A stretch of DNA of 64,000 nucleotides from Gambelia wislizenii (GCA_030847615.1 JAUMIR010000001.1:445958687-446022686), one strand, 5' to 3'. Positions 10,890 through 21,824 are shown, counted from the stretch's first letter. The notes: generated by a model from the letters alone, not told the origin. Numbers and translations are program-made.

Positions 10890-11345
10890 GGGCTTGTCTA
10901 CATGAAGGAAAAAAACCAGACTGCTCCACATAACAGCAAGTCCCAGCAGCTGCTACCTGTGTTAATGGTTTTACAGCCCCATAAACTTCACATGCATGTA
11001 GCTGAGATGGCATCCACGAGTGGATTACTTGTGTTTTTAAATCTGCGACCGCCAAACTTTTTCTTGAAAAAAACTACCTGTATTTCTGTGGTGCGCACAA
11101 GTGATATACCACCTTTCCCAAAAAGAAAGAGAGAAAAAAATATAGCACAAACCTTCATTTTATTACCTTAATGATCACTCGCTAAAGTGAAAATCCAACA
11201 TGGTGGCAGCGGTGCTTGCCCTGTAACCCAGCCCCACACCCTGTGCTTGTCCAGCCAGTCAGGTTCACACTGTGTCCTGCATGGGGAAGTGATTCATGTA
11301 GAATCGCTTGTCTTGACGAGCAAAAAAGCGCATATCTCTAGAGTT
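10890..11345 (+). mobile_element. DNA transposon fragment
   Basis: Begins GGGGCTTGTCTACATG, like the terminus of the TCTACAYR-ended family. At about 11164-11225 it shares CCTTAATGATCACTCGCTAAA...AAATCCAACATGG with the reverse complement of 31365-31410, inside the hAT element at 30867-31890. The relationship suggests a shared DNA-transposon module; the far end was not located. Confidence 0.4.
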
Positions 11346-11524
11346 GTTGTTTTTTTTTTTAAGTTGGGAAAAGCCGTGAATGCTTTTTTTTCACATACTT
11401 TTTCCTCTTTTTGGCCCTCCTCCTTCACAATACAACAAGACAATGAGGGATCCTGTTAAGACAAATAATTTTCTGAGTGAATTCTGTGAGGAGTATTTTC
11501 AGCATGTGGACAACTCCTATGTTT

Positions 11525-11650
11525 TTAATTAATTGATTAAAATATTTATATCTTGTCCTATATCCAAAGATCTCAGGGTGGCTTACAATAAAAATCAGTT
11601 TAAAACAATAAATACTAATGATTAAAGAAAAATTTAAAATATATTAAATA
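11525..11650 (-). mobile_element. LINE 3' end fragment
   Basis: AAAATATTTATATCTTGTCCTATATC followed by CTCAGGGTGGCTTACAATAAAAA is the reverse complement of a common reptile LINE 3' end. It is short and 5'-truncated, and the family was not resolved. Confidence 0.5.
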
Positions 11651-11707
11651 GTTTACCAATTAGAATCAGAAAATGTAGAACTGGTTAAAACAATTTGAAA
11701 TAATACA

Positions 11708-12168
11708 TGCATAAGACATGTGAGCTCTGTTCACTTCCTGGAGTGAAATCCTACCCGTTCTTGCGAGAATATGCGAGCGTGGGAAATTCAAAGTTAAAAA
11801 GAAAAATAAAACACTAAAAGTGTCAGCAGGCACAAAAACACACTTTAAAATTAACAAGTAACCCAGGGAGGGTCATAAAAAGAGGGTAGCTTACCTGGAT
11901 GTTCCGATCTCACCCGGAAGTGTTCTTGGAAGAGACTGCCCATTGAGGCTGGGATCTCGCCAGCAACACGGGGCACATTGTCACACACACACACAGAAAC
12001 CCGGGACAGAAACAGAATGGGGGATCTATTGACGGCTTCTCCAGTCAATAAAAAACAGTGCCCATGGAATGGCAGCAGAACTAGTGCATAATGACACTGT
12101 CTGGTAAGGAAGCCCTTTTGCGACCTCCTGGCGTTGTAATGCCACTTTTGATGCATCTGATAATCTCC
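11708..12168 (-). mobile_element. MITE of the GGACTTTATCAGA family, truncated inverted copy
   Basis: Reverse-complement match to 4521-5109 and 21202-21776: GAGCTCTGTTCACTTCC, CTCGCACG-like region, TCACCCGGAAGTGTT, GATCTATTGACGGC. It ends GATAATCTCC at 12168, which is the inverted form of GGAGATTATC. The opposite end (about 130 bp with the hairpin) is missing at about 11708. Confidence 0.7.
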
Positions 12169-12199
12169 TAAGGCTAATGACTAGGAACTAGAAGAACTT

Positions 12200-13396
12200 G
12201 GGTGCCAGTTACACGACAAGTTTTGTCGCGGGGCTTACCGTGACTTCCTGATCCTTTATCTGTCCCTTGCTGTTTATACGATTTTTGTCACTCTTTAGGA
12301 AATCCTGGAAGATCCCGTGATTGATATTTACACGACAAAAGTTTTTATTGGTCCCACACTCTTATATCCCGTGCTTTTGCTGTTTACACATATTTAGCTT
12401 ACCGGGATTTTTTTTTTTTTGGCTGTCAATCAAGGATGCGATTAGTCGTGTTTTCACAACCTCGGTGATGCACTTCCTTTAGAGTTCCGCACCACGAGCG
12501 ATGCTATTGGCTGGCAGGGGTGGGAGAGAGAGGGGGCAGAGGTGTGGTATTCCCCTTGCCTCTTTAAAATGTTAACCCTTTAAGCAGAAGGCATTTTGAA
12601 AGACCCAGAATGTGAGCTTTTGCTCAGAGGCAGGAAGGAGTGCTTTCCTTTTGAAATCAAGGCTGGGGAGGGGAGGCTTGGGATTCCCCTTGCCTCTTTA
12701 AAACGTTAACCCTTAAAGCAGAGTTTTAGCTGCAGAGTGAAGATTTCAAGCCAGTGACAGACAGGCATTTTGAAAGACACAGATGCTGGCATTTTTTTTA
12801 CTGTGCATTGTGACGGGGGGGGGGGGATAAAAGTGTGTTCATTCGCTCAGACGCTGGAACATTTTACTGTGCCCGTTCAGACCCAGGGAGGTGATCAAGG
12901 CAAGGGATGAATGGGCGACCCTCTGCCCACCACGATCTCTTTGTAACATGCAGTTGAGGAAGAGGTTAAAGCTGAAGGGTTTGCAGTGTAGAAATCCATT
13001 TAAAAAGGTGATTTAGTACACACGCGCACACACACCAACCTATGTGCAGCTGGAAGGGATGCCTTTGTTTTCAGCTGGTGAGGCTGGATCTGTTGAACGG
13101 GTGACTGACCCCTCCTTTTCTGGTCGCTGATCTCTAAGCCCGCCCCCAGTCACCATTTCCGGCCATCCCCTGGTACCGAGATATTTTGTCCCAGGCTGTT
13201 TACATTTCCGATTTTCTGAATCCTCCAGTGACTTTTTAAAAAACCGGCACAACCTGCAGGACTGGAAGTCCCACAGGTTGAGGGATAAAAGGTGGCCCCC
13301 CTTCCGAAAATCACATATCCGACCCGATGTATGTGTAAACTGTCAGGGATCGACACGAATTCTTCCCGGGACATTTTCATCGTGTAAACGGCACCC
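12200..13396. mobile_element. non-autonomous DNA transposon, 1197 bp, GGGTGCC termini
   Basis: Terminal inverted repeats of 17 bp match at 15 positions: GGGTGCCAGTTACACGA at 12200-12216 and the reverse complement GGGTGCCGTTTACACGA ending at 13396. No clear target duplication is seen. The interior holds a duplicated block: CCCCTTGCCTCTTTAAAA plus GTTAACCCTT plus AAGCAGA occurs near 12552 and again near 12685, each followed by GGCATTTTGAAAGACMCAGA. A poly-G run at about 12814-12827 and CA repeats at about 13019-13034 are embedded. No transposase is recognisable. The superfamily is uncertain; GGG-initiated termini are seen in PIF/Harbinger-like elements among others. Confidence 0.75.
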
Positions 13397-13967
13397 AGGA
13401 CTGAAGCCAGAGACATTATCAAGGAAGAATACAAAGAGACACTGTCAGCAGCCAAAAAGAAATAAAAGTCTGATTAGATGACTAATGAAACTCTTTAAAC
13501 AGTTAAGGACAGATGAGAAGTAAAAGATGAGAGAAATAGGGTCAGAAACCTGGATTCAGCTGTTCAGTGACCTGTATGTACGGACAAGGAGAACTATGTA
13601 TAATAATCATTGCAATGAACTTGAAGAAGAGAACAAAAATGGTAGCATAAGAGACCTCTTGCAAAATATCTGAGAAATCAAAGGAAAATTTAAACCAAGA
13701 TTAGGGATGCTATATGGCCAACAGAGGAATGAATTGCATGATCAGGACAAAATAAAAAGAGAATGGAAACAATATGAGTGTACACTGAAGAACTATACAA
13801 AAATAAATGAAAAGATGATAATTTCCTTCAAAGTAGAACCTTTTAATGACAAACCTACAAGTTTAAGAAAATAAAGTGGAAGTTGCTCTCAAAGCACTTT
13901 AGAGAGATAAATCATGAGGAACAGATGGCAAGTCAACATAGTTTTTTCAAGCTTCAGAGACAAGCCT
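13397..13967 (+). mobile_element. RTE-type LINE fragment, part 1
   Basis: Conceptual translation in shifting frames gives RTE-like motifs from the region between endonuclease and reverse transcriptase (KEYKETLSAAKKK near 13420 and a YTEELYKN-like stretch near 13780). Many stops. A DNA element (13968-14492) separates it from part 2. Confidence 0.5.
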
Positions 13968-14492
13968 TGTCTACACAGACTAAAATACCCCATCTTGCCT
14001 CTGCCTCAGAGTCCTGCAGTCCATAGTATGCAGTGCTTTTGCCCTATTTTGTCCCCAGGCAGTCCTCACCACCCCTGAGGCAGCTACAGGGCTGCGGGGG
14101 GGTGGGGGAAATGGGGTAGGGCCCAAACATTTTTTTAAAATACTCAGTTTATTCCGTTACTGCAGCAAAAACTGGATCAGGCCCTTTGTGTCCTCAGGAG
14201 CCCATCCAGCATGCCAGCCCTTGCTGCTGCTGCCATCTCCCTGGCTCTCCTGGAAGTAAGGAAGGTTAGTCACATGCAGGGGGCCTTCAGTCACACGTTG
14301 CAGGCCCCCTTCCTGCCTTCCAAGTCAGCAAAGAAAAATGGTGGTGGTGGCGGCTGCAGGGACAGGCCGGTGTGCTTGTTTAGATCACAGACTGTTCCAT
14401 ACAGGTAATAGGGGAGGAATGGGCCAGCTCTGCAGCCAGGATACACTTTGGGGAGCCAGCATATCCTTGTTTATGTAGATGAGTCCAGAGTC
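13968..14492 (-). mobile_element. non-autonomous DNA element, TCTACAYR-ended family, inverted copy
   Basis: Left end CCTTGTCTACACAGACT, right end ATGTAGATGAGTC; the interior matches the reverse complement of 52004-52547, including the GTCACATGCAGGGGGCC block near 14270 and ACTGCAGGACTCTGA-like block near 14010 in inverted order. It sits inside an RTE LINE. Confidence 0.6.
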
Positions 14493-15022
14493 TATCCAAA
14501 TTCTTATGAAAATCTGCCAACAAATATGGGAGAAAACACAGTGGTCTGCAGAGTGCTCAATATACACTCCAATCCCCAATAAAGGGACACAGAGATAATA
14601 GCAACCATTGGCCTATTGCACTGATCTTCATGCAGGCGAAGAGTTGCTCAAAATTCTACAACAAAGACTTTTACCATATATGGAATGAGAAATGCCAGAT
14701 ATCCAAGCTTGCTTCAGAAAAGGAAGAGGCACTAGAGATCATATTGTAAGCATACATTGGCTAATGGAATGCACTAAAGCATTTTAGAAGAAAACCAAAT
14801 TACAGCAAGGCTTTTGATTGTGTATATCACAAAAAACTATAGATCATTCTAAAAGAAATAGATGTGCCGCAATAGTTCATTGTCTGGATGTGTAACCTAT
14901 ACTCTATATGGTACATATACCTATACAATTTAAGATGTGCAAATGACACTGTATTATTAGTAGAAAACAGCGAAGACTTGGAGCACCTACTGATGAAAGT
15001 ATAATATCCAAGGATCTAACGG
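14493..15022 (+). mobile_element. RTE-type LINE fragment, part 2 (reverse transcriptase)
   Basis: Conceptual translation reads IQILMKICQQIWEKTQWS near 14495, then a FRKGRGTRDHIVSIHWLMEC-like stretch near 14710 and a CANDTVLLVENSEDLEHLL-like stretch near 14935. The last is the A/C-motif region of BovB-like reverse transcriptases, with the YADD/FADD box broken (AND). Several stops and deletions make it dead. Confidence 0.7.
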
Positions 15023-15245
15023 TCATTCTCACTTTGGCTAAGGTGAGTATTCATGATTCAATGATCAGGAAAAGACTGAACAAGAGTGATGTTCATGGAA
15101 AGATAGTCAGGAGGAAACCACTGTTCTCAGTGTCCATCTGAGAGCTACTAAAGATCACAAAGATGATCTCCAAGATTCTCTGGTCAGATGAATCAAAGGT
15201 AGACCTTTTGTCCCAATGACAAATGTTCTGTATGACAAAAGCAAA
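15023..15245 (+). mobile_element. Tc1/mariner transposase remnant
   Basis: The frame reads SIHDSMIRKRLNKSDVHGK near 15045, RRKPLFS near 15110 and ILWSDESKVDLL near 15175. This is the linker and first catalytic-Asp region of Tc1 transposases (SDE box). Stops and frameshifts are present. The 3' end of what may be the same element continues at 15531. Confidence 0.65.
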
Positions 15246-15530
15246 CACTGTTTCCAATTGGAAGATCTCCCCACACCTTAGATTACTGTCATATGCTCTA
15301 TGTGGGGCTGTCCTTGAAGCTGGAAGCTGCAGCTAGTGCAATATGCAGCAGCTCAATTGATGACTGGAATACCATATAGACAGCATATAATACCAGTCCT
15401 AAAAGAATTGCAGTGGCTGCTAATACATTTCTTGTCTGAATTCAAGTTGCTTGTGATGACATTTAAAGCTCTAAATGGCTTTGGAACTTGATACTTGAGG
15501 GAGCACCACTCCCCACATGTGCCAGTCTGA
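15246..15530 (+). mobile_element. L2-group LINE, reverse transcriptase C-terminal fragment
   Basis: Broken translation gives a DYCHMLYVGLSLKLEAAAS-like start near 15283, an AAAQLMTG-like stretch, LKELQWLLIHFLSEFKLLV near 15400 and TFKALNGFG near 15462. This resembles the conserved C-terminal end of L2-type reverse transcriptases. It appears to lie inside the Tc1 remnant. Confidence 0.6.
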
Positions 15531-15775
15531 GGATTAAGGTCTGCTGGGGTATGGAATCTAAAGGTTCACATACTTTTTCACATATAGCTATGGACTGTTG
15601 AATCAGTTTTGTATAGACAAATGTTGAAAATGCATCATGTTTGTACATCACCTGTTTAATTAGGCAAGCTAACTTTTTTTTTATCTTGTATTGTGAAGTT
15701 AAATTAAGATCTCATATCATTTTAAGTTGGAAATATCCTAAGGGGGTTGCATACTTTTTTGTCACCACTGTGCTC
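15531..15775. mobile_element. Tc1/mariner-like 3' end
   Basis: Contains GTTCACATACTTTTTCACA near its left side and GGGTTGCATACTTTTTTGTC near its right side, with an AT-rich interior. This is the style of Tc1-type 3' regions. Placed as the continuation of 15023-15245 by position and type only. Confidence 0.4.
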
Positions 15776-16105
15776 TGCTAAGATTAATAGCGTTCCCTTA
15801 AAACTCTAAAAATTGTTGGTTTTAACTGCTGAAAAAATGTGATTTGTCTTTATTTCCATCACACATGGCTCATCATGGATCCTGCTGCTTATTCATTTGC
15901 TTAGACTTAGTCACCCCAGAGTAGCAGCTAAGCAATACCAAGAAACTAAAGATAGACTTTTTAAATGGCCTGTCCTTCCACATGTACAAGTGTATTCGGA
16001 CAGTGTGATCATAACCAGCCTTTATGGAAATGGGAAGTGAAGACAGCCAGAGTTTAAGCTCTTTTCTGAATTGCTCTACTGATGTGGCCTCTCACAGGAC
16101 CAAGT
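15776..16105. other. intergenic, nothing recognised
   Basis: No recognised repeat or exon. Confidence 0.35.
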
Positions 16106-16340
16106 CTGGATGTAAGAACATAAGAAGAGCCATGCTGGATCACACCAAAGGCCTGGCTAGTCCAACATTGTGTTCATACAGTGGTTCTCTGTGCCCCATG
16201 GGAAGCCCTGCTGGTTGTATTCCCAAACAGCTGGCATTCAAAGGCATACTGCTGCCATCTTTACTAATAGCCACTAACTCATCTGTTTCTTCTATCAGCT
16301 CATCCAAACCATGGGTGTCCCCACACCCCAGGTGGGAAGA
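16106..16340. mobile_element. interspersed repeat fragment, 'GAGCCATGCTGGATCA' family
   Basis: AAGAACATAAGAAGAGCC then CTGGATCACACCAAAGGCC and GTCCAACATTGTGTTC. The same motif string recurs worn at 18989-19062 and 51935-52000, so it is dispersed. It is likely a LINE 3' region; the family was not resolved. Confidence 0.55.
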
Positions 16341-16985
16341 CGCGTACTACTGCCACTTCCCCTAGCTTTCCCCTCCCTGTCTCTTACAGCCTTGCTGCTG
16401 TCACTCTCCAGTAATTTTTTCAAATCCAAAACTAACAATATGCACATGTGAAATGAAACAAGCAAGTCAGATCAGTGTTGCAGAAGTAAACGAAAACATG
16501 TTGAACCTTCTAGAGACCACCTGAAAGCTTCTTCCAAAATGGATCCAAGTATGATTTTCTCTTTCACTATCCTCCACCTTTCTTATGATTTCCATTTTGC
16601 TGGCCAGAGTTATAGATCTATTCTTCTTTAACATGCTTGGGGTAGCAGCTCTTATCTGTTCTCCTCTTTTCTCTTTGTTCTGCTGTTCATTTGTGTTCAG
16701 TAAGCAATTCTGGAGGCCTTGCTTGTTACAGGTAGGCACACTCAGCTACAGTAGGATCGGCTGGAGTACGATCCCACTTTTTCCCAGCTCAAGCTTTATT
16801 GCATTGTTTACTACAGACATACTGCTGCAGCCTGACACAGAAAGTCTGTGTTTCTGTAGCCCTCTTTCACCAACTTCCTAGTGTTGATGCTGCAAAAAAA
16901 TAAATAAAAGAAAATCAGCTAGACAGAGGACAAGGAGGTGTAAAAAAGGAGGGGTGCTGGTTGGGCGTGAAAAGCCTTTGTAGAA
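16341..16985. other. intergenic, nothing recognised
   Basis: Overlapping short frames on both strands (16467-16881) show no recognisable protein. Confidence 0.35.
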
Positions 16986-17180
16986 AGGAGCTTCTTTGTC
17001 AGATGCTTTGGCTTTATCTACACAGGCCAGAATGCGCTGGTTCCCCACTGGCGTATCCTGTCCTCAGACCAGGCCCATTCCTCCCCTGTTACCAGCATGA
17101 AATGGGAAGAAGTCCAGACTGCTACACTGGTCCATCCCTGCAGCCGCTGCCACTCTAATCCCTCTCTTCACAGCCAGGGG
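16986..17180 (+). mobile_element. non-autonomous DNA element, TCTACAYR-ended family, left part
   Basis: TTTATCTACACAGGCCAGAATGCGC, then CTGGCGTATCCTG, GAAGAAGTCCAGACTGC and GCAGCCGCTGCCACT, parallel to 52010-52140. The right half is missing. Confidence 0.6.
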
Positions 17181-18061
17181 GGAAAAATGTTAGGTTTGCT
17201 ATCTGTCAGCAATTGGAGTGTGCAGACAATGTCTTTCCACCTACAGTGGAACTTAAACTATAGTCAGCTTCACAGAATTCCCCTGAATGGCATTTCATTA
17301 AAAGGAATCCAATACAGCAGGTGACTGGATTAAAAATCTGGTCTATAGTATTACTTCAGGGTTATCAGTTTTTCATATCAACTTTATATCAACTTATCAC
17401 CTTTTCACTCCAGCGCTCCCAAGGGGGGGAAATGGGTCTAACAACACTTTGCAGGGCTAGCATAAAACCATGGTCACTGAGACACAACTGCAATATAATG
17501 ATCATAAAGATGGACTTCATCTAGATTGGCAGAGATAAAGAGAAGTGGTATACTTCATTACATGGAGTATGTGGGAAAGTAGTCCTTCTAGAAGTAGAAC
17601 TTTGGTGGAACCGTTGAGCCATGGTTAGGGTGATAATTGGGAACCAGACTGAGGTTCTTGCCTTCTCACCAGGACTGGAAAATGAGCTCCTGTCTCTGGG
17701 ATAAGACGTGTGTCACTGACCCAATAGACTAGGGAAGTGAAACAATCCCCCCCCCCCGCACCATCTTCCTTCTCTGTCCCCTCTGTCAGCCTAAGAATGA
17801 ATTGACATCAGAATTGCTCAGAGTTAAAACAGGAACTTTTTTGTGCTTCAGAGACAAGAAGTGGGTCTTTCCAAATCCTACTCCCTGGAGAAGGTTTAAA
17901 ATTATATATTTCTGTTTTATTTTAAGACTGATAACCCACACATTCTACTGCTAGCACACTCAGAAAGTGGCTTTCAGAATTATCATAAAAGTATAGTGAA
18001 ACACAAATATAATTGATAACACACACACACTCATTAAAAAACTGGATTAGATTTAAAATAA
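17181..18061. other. intergenic, nothing recognised
   Basis: No coding or repeat feature recognised apart from a C-rich run near 17749 and a short CA repeat near 18021. Confidence 0.35.
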
Positions 18062-18200
18062 CATATTTATTTATTTATTTATTTATACCCTGCTCTTCAG
18101 CCAGAAGGCTATCAGAGCTGCTTACAAATTGTTTTAAGTAATAGCTATTTACACATCTACACTGCATTAAACAGTTTCCAATGTGTGTTAGCTAATTGCC
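18062..18200 (-). mobile_element. LINE 3' end with TTTA tail, inverted copy
   Basis: (TTTA)n at 18065-18087 followed by TACCCTGCTCTTCAGCC, GGCTATCAGAGCTGCTTACAAATTG and AATAGCTATTTACACATCTACAC. This is the reverse complement of 9945-10092. Confidence 0.65.
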
Positions 18201-18382
18201 CCCCACAAAAATAATAATTTCCTGAGGACCTTCAAATCTTGATGATAGAATTAAATATAGGAGAACTGTGGCAGCTTGCTAAGAGATAATACTGTATATA
18301 AAGGACTCGTCAGGAAAGGAAAGGTATAAAACAATATGAGCATTAGGTAAAGCTAAAGAGGAGTAGCTTTAGCTTCCTCCAA

Positions 18383-18500
18383 CCCAGTGCCCTCCAAAAT
18401 GTGGTTGACTAAAACTTATGTAGCCAACAAGTCAAACCCTGGCATTGGTGATGATGGGAGTTATAATCTAATAAACCTGGGGATCTGTTGGGGAATGCTG
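18383..18500. mobile_element. worn palindromic MITE ('actccCATCA' type)
   Basis: Left CCTCCAAAATGTGGTTGACTA and inner GATGATGGGAGTTATAATCTA are the diverged halves of the widespread CCAGATGTGTTGGACTACAACTCCCATC family, also seen at 28455, 41452 and 51782. Confidence 0.5.
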
Positions 18501-19067
18501 ACTACAATGAAGAAATCTCAGGAGTCCAGCACAAAGTGGTTTCTTTGGTCAAGGGAGAGAGCAGCATTCAGATTTGCTGTTTATTTGCATACATTCATTT
18601 GTTGAAATATATACTTGAATTATGCTTTTAATCTGTTTACATTTAAAAATGCCTATTGCATGGCTTTGAGGTTCAGGTTTAACCCCCCACCCCCACCCCA
18701 AGAAGAGCAAGTATGTAACTGTCTTGGTAGCTCCTAAAGCCTATTTGCGAGAAGTTTTCTCTTGTTCATATTCAACTTCTAGAAATGTCTAGGTGCTTCA
18801 GTCCAAAGTCGCTTTATCTTGGCCCAATAGATAGCCTCAGGGGTATGCAATACACTCATAGGATTTGCTCAGTGCTTTGAATCAAATGTTTGCTCAGCCA
18901 TCTTAGAGAGGCTCAGGAACTGAAGATAAAGAATGAAAGGATCAGAGATGTAGGAAACTGGCAACACTATAAGGCCTAAAGAAGAGTAGTGCTGGATCTG
19001 AGCAAAATACTATCTAGTCCAGCACCCTGTATCCACAGTGGCCAACCAGGCACCCATTGGAAGGTCA

Positions 19068-19268
19068 CCAGCTAGAGCTGCCAAAGTAAAAACTGGAGAG
19101 GGCTTCTGCTCCTTTAATGCATGTATAGAAGTGGGAATTTAAGCTGGTGTTGCTTCTTGTGATAACAAGTAGATAACAAGCAACACCAGCTAAAATTCCA
19201 TCATCTACAGAATCATTAAATGTGCAGGAGCCATCTCCAGTTTTCAATCTGGTAATCCTACAAGCTGG
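19068..19268. mobile_element. foldback element, about 100-bp imperfect arms
   Basis: Arms 19068-about 19163 and about 19171-19268 are imperfect inverted repeats. Best blocks are AAAACTGGAGAGGGCT with AGCCATCTCCAGTTTT, and AGCTGGTGTTGCTT with AAGCAACACCAGCT. Loop near 19166. No target duplication was identified. It is older than the 3580 hairpin, judging by its many mismatches. Confidence 0.75.
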
Positions 19269-19446
19269 ACATGAGTGCTACAGCATGCTCCCCTTCATGT
19301 TCCTCAACAAGTGGCGTTCAGAGACATACTACCATGGACATGGGTTAGTCTTTCTCAGAGGTTAGAAATGTTACTTTTGAGGATGACAGTGCCTTGACTC
19401 CTAAGGCAGCAGGGGCAGTTGCCATGGGATTCTTAAATCTGTAGTA

Positions 19447-19676
19447 CAGTCGGCCCTATGTATCCACAGATTCTGCATCCATGGATTCAACCACCCAAAG
19501 CTTGAAAATATATATTTTTTAATCCAAAAAGCAAACCTTGATTTTGCCATTTTACATATGGGACACTATTTTACTACGCCACTGTATATAATGGGACTTG
19601 AGCATCCACAAATTTGGGTTTCCATGGGTGGTGGTGGTCCTAGAACCAAACCTCAGTAGATACCAAGGGCCTACTG
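19447..19676. mobile_element. Tigger/pogo-like MITE, TA target
   Basis: Ends CAGTCGGCCC and GGGCCTACTG, flanked by TA on both sides (19445-19446 and 19677-19678). The interior (AAATATATATTTTTTAATCCAAA, GCAAACCTTGATTTTGCCAT) is the reverse complement of 38592-38830 and 58642-58856. Confidence 0.8.
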
Positions 19677-21007
19677 TAAAAAAAAGGGTAACTTCCAAAC
19701 TCTGGAGCTGCAAGATAGCAGTATAGATGCACTGAAACCTCCCCATTCTCTGTGTATGGCTTCCCAATCAAGGGGTGTATAAATGGGCAGAAGCTTTTCC
19801 ACAACTCCCATCAAAATTTACTATGCTTTTTCCCTATGGATTTCAACTTGCTTTCCTCTCATTTTGTTGTTAATGCTGCACTGGCAATGTAGCTGGCCTG
19901 CTCTCTTTTATGTATATTTTTATGCATGACGGACATGGTATTTGAAAATGTCTTAGCAAAACATTTTTCTATGGCTTATTATTCTTTTTCAATAGCTATG
20001 TTAGCAGAGTATATTAGACAAATATAGGATGTCGCATTCTCAAAGTTACCCTAGCACTAATGATGTTAATTCTCCCCCATTCATATGTGAAGTTACAAAA
20101 GAAAAAAAATATGAATGAAGAGATGACTTGAAAGAACATTGTTTTCCCCCCTCAGTTCAGTACTTGCTTGACTAAGCAGAGGGAGCTGGTGACTCAGAGA
20201 CTGTGGAGAGCCATGTAGAAGGAACTTGCAAGGAGGGATAATTTGCAAAACTCTACAGCACAGTAGATAGACACAGCCATTCATTTTGGACCGTCCTAAA
20301 GGGGACGGAAGATGGTAGTAAAGGTTCCCATTTTATTTGCAGAATTGTGTTTCTCCCAGCTCCCAAAGGGATACAAATATTTCTTGATCATGCCACAGCT
20401 TACAGTACAGACAAGTGAGAAAAGAAAGATCAAGACTTCAAAAGGAATAGCCAACAATTTCATTAGAAGGTTAAACTGGCTGCACATAGCACAGGGATGT
20501 AAAATGATGGCCATGTAGGAATGGTGTGGGGAAAAAAATAAGAGCTTGGAAAAGTTACTTTTCCCCAGCCAGCATAACCACAGGGGGGGAAACAGCAGTG
20601 AAAACAACCCCATCAAGATGCATATAGATATTCTGCACTCTGAATCAGAGGTAGAAAGAGACTGGCTACCTAGTTCCAAGGAATGCAGATGCCTCAAGGT
20701 ACAAGTTGGGTTGATTGCCAGATGCACAGATACCTGTTTCAGGTATGAGGACTCTACATGAGTAAGTAGGTACATGGGAGAACTGCAGTCCTCATGATTA
20801 GGGCTTATCTAGTGCAGAATCCTATTCATCTGCTAATTGATGGCCTGCTGCTTTGGGCGGGGATCTGATGGCTCAGACTTGGGTGGGGATCTGATGGATC
20901 TGAAGGTTTCAGTTCTCATCACAGAGGGCTGAAACAATGTTTGGGCATCAGGTCTTGGTGCTCCTGGCTACTTAGCCACCCAGTGGCTTCTTCTTTCTGT
21001 TAGATTT
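19677..21007. other. intergenic, no recognised feature (1.3 kb)
   Basis: Contains the longest minus-strand frame of the upstream region (20296-20775, 159 codons), which resembles no known protein, plus short plus-strand frames. A GGAAAAGTTACTTTTCCCCAGCCAGCATAACC stretch near 20549 resembles part of the 'TCCCAGAATCC' MITE family. Confidence 0.35.
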
Positions 21008-21201
21008 GCTGTTGCATGCCTTCAAGTTGTATCTGATTTATGGTGACCCTCAGGCGAACCTATCATTGGGTTTTAATGGCATGATTTGTCTAGTGGTTTA
21101 TCCTGCCTTCCTCAGAGGCTGGAAGAGTATGATTTGCCCAAGGACACCCAGTTTGTTTCCATGGCTGAGTGGGGATTTAAACTCTGGTCTCCAGAGTCAT
21201 A
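21008..21201 (-). mobile_element. Sauria-type SINE, 3' portion (interrupted)
   Basis: GCATGCCTTCAAGTTGTATCTGATTTATGGTGACCCT at the start is the BovB-like tail in reverse. Then come ATGATTTGTCTAGTGG, CTTCCTCAGAGGCTG, TTGCCCAAGGACACCCAG and GGTCTCCAGAGTCATA. The element breaks exactly at 21201, where a MITE begins, and resumes at 21777. Confidence 0.9.
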
Positions 21202-21776
21202 GGACTTTATCAGATGCAGCAAATATGGCATCATAACAACACCTAATTAATGTGAAAGGGTGCACATATATGACATCATCCTTTTGTGATTTTGTCTTGT
21301 CAAAAAGCCATTCTGTTTTATTGAAAGGCCAAGCCATCAATAGATCTCCTGTGGTGCTTTTCCCCCCGGTATTGCTGGCGTTTGAAACCTTGTGCCATTG
21401 TGCTCACGTGAATACTGTGTCGATGACAAAACACTTTCGGGTAAGATTGCAACAGCCAGGTAGGGGGCGCTCTTTTTATTAACCTCCCCAGTTTACTTTT
21501 AAGTTGTAAAGTGTGTTTCTGTACTTGTGTGTACTTAATCTGTCTTTGGTTTTGTTGGTACTTTTCAAATTTACCGCACTCACGTCTTCTCGTGAGAATC
21601 GTTGAGATCTCAAACCTGGAAGTGAACAGAGCTCTGTTTATGCTCTGTTCATGCTGAGGGACTGCCTTTGAACAGTATGGAGGTAGGTCTGGTAGAAAGG
21701 GTTCTTTTGCTGGCAGAAAAACGCTTTAAAATATGCCAGCAAAAGAATGCTCGTAGAGGCTTGTCTGATAAAGTCC
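21202..21776 (+). mobile_element. MITE of the GGACTTTATCAGA family inserted in a SINE, 575 bp
   Basis: Begins GGACTTTATCAGATGC and ends GTCTGATAAAGTCC, giving terminal repeats of 13 matching bases. The 3-bp direct repeat ATA flanks it (21199-21201 and 21777-21779). The split SINE shows the empty site directly, so boundaries and target length are firm. The interior matches 4521-5109, including the late hairpin at about 21702-21748. Confidence 0.92.
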
Positions 21777-21813
21777 ATAGTCCAACACTCAGACCACTAT
21801 ACCATGCTGGCTG
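21777..21813 (-). mobile_element. Sauria-type SINE, 5' end (resumed)
   Basis: ATAGTCCAACACTCAGACCACTATACCATGCTGGCTGTC is the tRNA-derived head in reverse and completes the SINE broken at 21201. Confidence 0.9.
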
Positions 21814-21824
21814 TCAACTTGAGC

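Noticed and set aside
12814..12827. Long poly-G run as possible G-quadruplex
   Set aside because: A single homopolymer run without spaced G-tracts; could also be a length error in sequencing.
20296..20775. 159-codon minus-strand frame
   Set aside because: No recognisable protein, no splice or promoter context; within the range expected by chance in 64 kb.
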